The notes under the pieces: generated by a model
Databases searched by the model: none
What the model saw: only the letters and a program-made list of their open reading frames with translations
What the model was told of the DNA's origin: nothing
Shown here: in pieces, positions 28,720 through 32,465 of the stretch
Position numbering within the stretch: the first letter of the stretch is position 1
Layout: the number at the start of each line of letters is the position of its first letter
Assembly (NCBI GenBank): GCA_032718475.1
Contig: JAUCBJ010004908.1
Span: forward strand, 1 to 32,465
Direction of reading: 5' to 3'
Source of the DNA: Nemertoderma westbladi
Lineage: Eukaryota > Xenacoelomorpha > Nemertodermatida > Nemertodermatidae
DNA: 32,465 nucleotides
Position numbers and translations under genes: made by a program

Positions 28720-30578
28720 TTAAAGCTTATATTTCGTCCAAGATTAAAACTTAATGTAAAAATGACGTTTATGTTACATATGTTATTCATAAAATAACGT
28801 TCTAGCTACAAGTTAAATAATTATGTATCAAGGTGTAGGCAAAACGTACTGAGAGATATATGTATGTGACCAATATGTATGTGACCAGAACGGCACTTTA
28901 CTATTAGTTATAAATCTCAAGTATATGTACCTCTTAGCTATTATTACTATTAATATTCCTTCAATAAGCAATGAATGTACTGTAGTACAATTCACACTTA
29001 CTGTAAAATATAATTTCTGTAAATATCTTTACTGATATAAAGTTGATAATGTATATGCGTATCTTGTACTAAATACTACTCTACTATTGTATTATGTGAA
29101 ATTATCATGTAGTGTATGTGAATATCTACAGTACGCTGTTGGTCCAAACAGTTGGCTTAATTCCGGCATATATTTCGTCCAAGATTACTACTCTGGAATT
29201 CGTATTAGATTTCAGAATAAATCTAAATCAGGATTGTGGTCTTAGATTTCAAGTTTTGCGAGATTTATGTTTGACTGTTAGACTTCTTCCAAAATTACCT
29301 TTTAGATTTAACTTATATTACGTTTAAGATTACCCCATAGATTTCTGCATAGATTTAAATTAAAGCAAAGCCAATATTACAGTCTTACATTTCAAGTAGG
29401 ACGAAAGATAATATTTAGTCCAAGATTACTTTTTAGATTTCAGCTATATTTCGTCTAAGATTACCCCATAGATTTCAGGTTATATTTCGACCAAGATTAA
29501 GACTGACTTAATGTAGAAATGACGTTTATGTTACATATGTTATTCATAAAATAACGTTCTAGCTACAAGTTTAATAATTATGTATCAAGGTGGTAGGCAA
29601 AACGTACTGAGAGATATATGTATGTGACCAGAACGGCACTTTACTATTATTCAAAGTGTACGTACCTCTTAGCTATTATTATTATTATTATTAATATTGG
29701 CTTTTATTCCCGTATATGGATATATAAAGAGGAATATTATTAATACACATCAAGCAATTAAAGTAAAAAGAAATGTATGTGATTATAAAATTATTACTAT
29801 TAATATTCTTTGAATAGCTGGCAATGAATGTTTATCTAGTACAATGCACACTTACTGTACTGTAAAATATAATTTCTGTAAATATCGTTACTGATATAAA
29901 GTTGATGATGTACCGGTATGTGGTATCTTGTACTAATTACTACTCTACTATTATGTGAAGTTATCATGTAGTGTATGTGAATATCTATATACTATACATT
30001 ACGCTGTTGGTTCTAAACAGTCGGCTTCATTCCGTCTTATATTCCAAGATTACTCTTTGGTGGTTTTCGTCTTAGATTTCAGAATAAATCTAAGCCGAGA
30101 TTTCAAGTTAGACGAGAGGTTAGATTTCGTTCAAAATTACTTTTTAGATTTCAGATTATGTTTTGTCTAAGATTACCCCATAGATTTCTGCTTAGATTTG
30201 TCCCTACCCCATAGATTAAAGCTTATATTTCGTCCAAGATTACTCTTTGGATTTCGTCTTAGATTTCAGAATAAATCTAAATCAGGATTGTGTGTGGTCT
30301 TAGATTTCAAATTATACGAGATGTTAGATTTGATCCAAAATTACTTTTTAGATTTAGCTTTTAAGATTACAGCATCGATTTCAGCTTAGATTTCGTCCAA
30401 GATTACTCTTTGGATTTCCGTTTCAGTTTCACAATAAATCTAAGCCAAGATTGTGGTTTGGGATATCAAGTTAGACGAGAGGTTAGATTTCGTCCAAGAT
30501 TACTTTTTCGATTTCAGATTATGTTTTATCTAAGATTACCCCATAGATTTCTGCTTAGATTTGTCCCTACCCCATAGA
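28720..30578. repeat. Satellite monomer 2
   Basis: Same length as its neighbours and almost identical. It differs from monomer 1 at, for example, the T/A near 28688 against 30547 and the C/A near 28475 against 30334. Confidence 0.97.
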
Positions 30579-32437
30579 TTAAAGCTTATATTTCGTCCAA
30601 GATTAAAACTTAATGTAAAAATGACGTTTATGTTACATATGTTATTCATAAAATAACGTTCTAGCTACAAGTTAAATAATTATGTATCAAGGTGTAGGCA
30701 AAACGTACTGAGAGATATATGTATGTGACCAATATGTATGTGACCAGAACGGCACTTTACTATTAGTTATAAATCTCAAGTATATGTACCTCTTAGCTAT
30801 TATTACTATTAATATTCCTTCAATAAGCAATGAATGTACTGTAGTACAATTCACACTTACTGTAAAATATAATTTCTGTAAATATCTTTACTGATATAAA
30901 GTTGATAATGTATATGCGTATCTTGTACTAAATACTACTCTACTACTGTATTATGTGAAATTATCATGTAGTGTATGTGAATATCTACAGTACGCTGTTG
31001 GTCCAAACAGTTGGCTTAATTCCGGCATATATTTCGTCCAAGATTACTACTCTGGAATTCGTATTAGATTTCAGAATAAATCTAAATCAGGATTGTGGTC
31101 TTAGATTTCAAGTTTTGCGAGATTTATGTTTGACTGTTAGACTTCTTCCAAAATTACCTTTTAGATTTAACTTATATTACGTTTAAGATTACCCCATAGA
31201 TTTCTGCATAGATTTAAATTAAAGCAAAGCCAATATTACAGTCTTACATTTCAAGTAGGACGAAAGATAATATTTAGTCCAAGATTACTTTTTAGATTTC
31301 AGCTATATTTCGTCTAAGATTACCCCATAGATTTCAGGTTATATTTCGACCAAGATTAAGACTGACTTAATGTAGAAATGACGTTTATGTTACATATGTT
31401 ATTCATAAAATAACGTTCTAGCTACAAGTTTAATAATTATGTATCAAGGTGGTAGGCAAAACGTACTGAGTGATATATGTATGTGACCAGAACGGCACTT
31501 TACTATTATTCAAAGTGTACGTACCTCTTAGCTATTATTATTATTATTATTAATATTGGCTTTTATTCCCGTATATGGATATATAAAGAGGAATATTATT
31601 AATACACATCAAGCAATTAAAGTAAAAAGAAATGTATGTGATTATAAAATTATTACTATTAATATTCTTTGAATAGCTGGCAATGAATGTTTATCTAGTA
31701 CAATGCACACTTACTGTACTGTAAAATATAATTTCTGTAAATATCGTTACTGATATAAAGTTGATGATGTACCGGTATGTGGTATCTTGTACTAATTACT
31801 ACTCTACTATTATGTGAAGTTATCATGTAGTGTATGTGAATATCTATATACTATACATTACGCTGTTGGTTCTAAACAGTCGGCTTCATTCCGTCTTATA
31901 TTCCAAGATTACTCTTTGGTGGTTTTCGTCTTAGATTTCAGAATAAATCTAAGCCGAGATTTCAAGTTAGACGAGAGGTTAGATTTCGTTCAAAATTACT
32001 TTTTAGATTTCAGATTATGTTTTGTCTAAGATTACCCCATAGATTTCTGCTTAGATTTGTCCCTACCCCATAGATTAAAGCTTATATTTCGTCCAAGATT
32101 ACTCTTTGGATTTCGTCTTAGATTTCAGAATAAATCTAAATCAGGATTGTGTGTGGTCTTAGATTTCAAATTATACGAGATGTTAGATTTGATCCAAAAT
32201 TACTTTTTAGATTTAGCTTTTAAGATTACAGCATCGATTTCAGCTTAGATTTCGTCCAAGATTACTCTTTGGATTTCCGTTTCGGTTTCACAATAAATCT
32301 AAGCCAAGATTGTGGTTTGGGATATCAAGTTAGACGAGAGGTTAGATTTCGTCCAAGATTACTTTTTCGATTTCAGATTATGTTTTATCTAAGATTACCC
32401 CATAGATTTCTGCTTAGATTTGTCCCTACCCCATAGA
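30579..32437. repeat. Satellite monomer 3
   Basis: Same length. It has its own substitutions near 30945 (CTACTACTG), 31470 (GAGTGATA) and 32284 (TTTCGGTTTC). The next monomer starts at 32438. Confidence 0.97.
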
Positions 32438-32465
32438 TTAAAGCTTATATTTCGTCCAAGATTAA

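Larger units (their letters stand above)
26861..32465. repeat. 1859-bp satellite array, three full monomers, runs off the window
   Basis: Monomers are 26861-28719, 28720-30578 and 30579-32437, plus the first 28 bp of a fourth. Every landmark repeats at exactly 1859 bp. Only a handful of substitutions are visible between monomers (for example near 26930, 27227, 28475, 28688, 31470 and 32284), so identity is well above 99 percent. The sequence is AT-rich and has no believable gene; short open frames recur only because the monomer recurs. Such near-identical head-to-tail arrays arise by unequal exchange and are often centromeric or subtelomeric. Confidence 0.97.

Noticed and set aside
27253-32248. 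Recurrent open frames of 63-71 codons in every satellite monomer
   Set aside because: They recur only because the monomer recurs. They have no known motif, are rich in repeated DFRL-type words from the AGATTT repeats, and show no sign of coding constraint.

Overview
This is a repeat-dominated window from a eukaryotic, almost certainly invertebrate animal genome. It is AT-rich, has no operons, tRNA or rRNA genes, and nearly every recognisable coding segment belongs to a transposable element. The set of families (RTE-type and CR1/Jockey-type LINEs, a tRNA-derived SINE, a BEL/Pao LTR element, piggyBac, a DDE integrase gene of the eukaryotic 'integrase core' kind, an R2-type endonuclease fragment) fits an aquatic invertebrate, but the phylum cannot be fixed from sequence alone.

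Left part (1-10.4 kb). A 5'-truncated RTE-like LINE (280-1772, minus) is flanked by a 10-bp target duplication. A tRNA-derived SINE follows (2128-2473), then a decayed LINE (about 2819-4935, minus). That LINE abuts an unidentified broken gene that begins with a clear ATG (about 4945-5823, minus). Next is an internally deleted BEL/Pao retrotransposon (about 6445-8840, minus) whose pol end is interrupted by a 169-bp RTE fragment. Its gag/pol junction region contains a perfect 28-bp palindrome.

Middle part (10.4-17.3 kb). A second SINE copy is split into two halves, 10250-10413 and 16743-16890. Between them lies one structurally complete 6.3-kb LINE (10414-16742, minus) with a 6-bp target duplication. 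Its ORF1 carries a SAP-like motif and an SGNH-hydrolase-like domain. Its ORF2 carries a 2A-like motif, an endonuclease and a YADD reverse transcriptase. A piggyBac-type MITE-like element sits in the TTAA of the same SINE.

Right part (17.3-32.5 kb). In order there are: a broken piggyBac transposase; a palindrome-based 21-bp minisatellite (19331-19763); a nearly intact DDE integrase gene with one frameshift; an R2-type LINE C-terminal fragment; a HECT ubiquitin-ligase-like gene (minus) cut by a young RTE copy with an 11-bp target duplication; a G/C hairpin next to TTAA; and three complete, almost identical 1859-bp satellite monomers that run off the window.

The window records nested insertions. 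The order can be partly read: SINE before the 6.3-kb LINE and before the MITE; BEL before the RTE fragment; HECT gene before the RTE copy. Almost all elements are decayed. The RTE copies at both ends are very similar to each other, which suggests recent activity.
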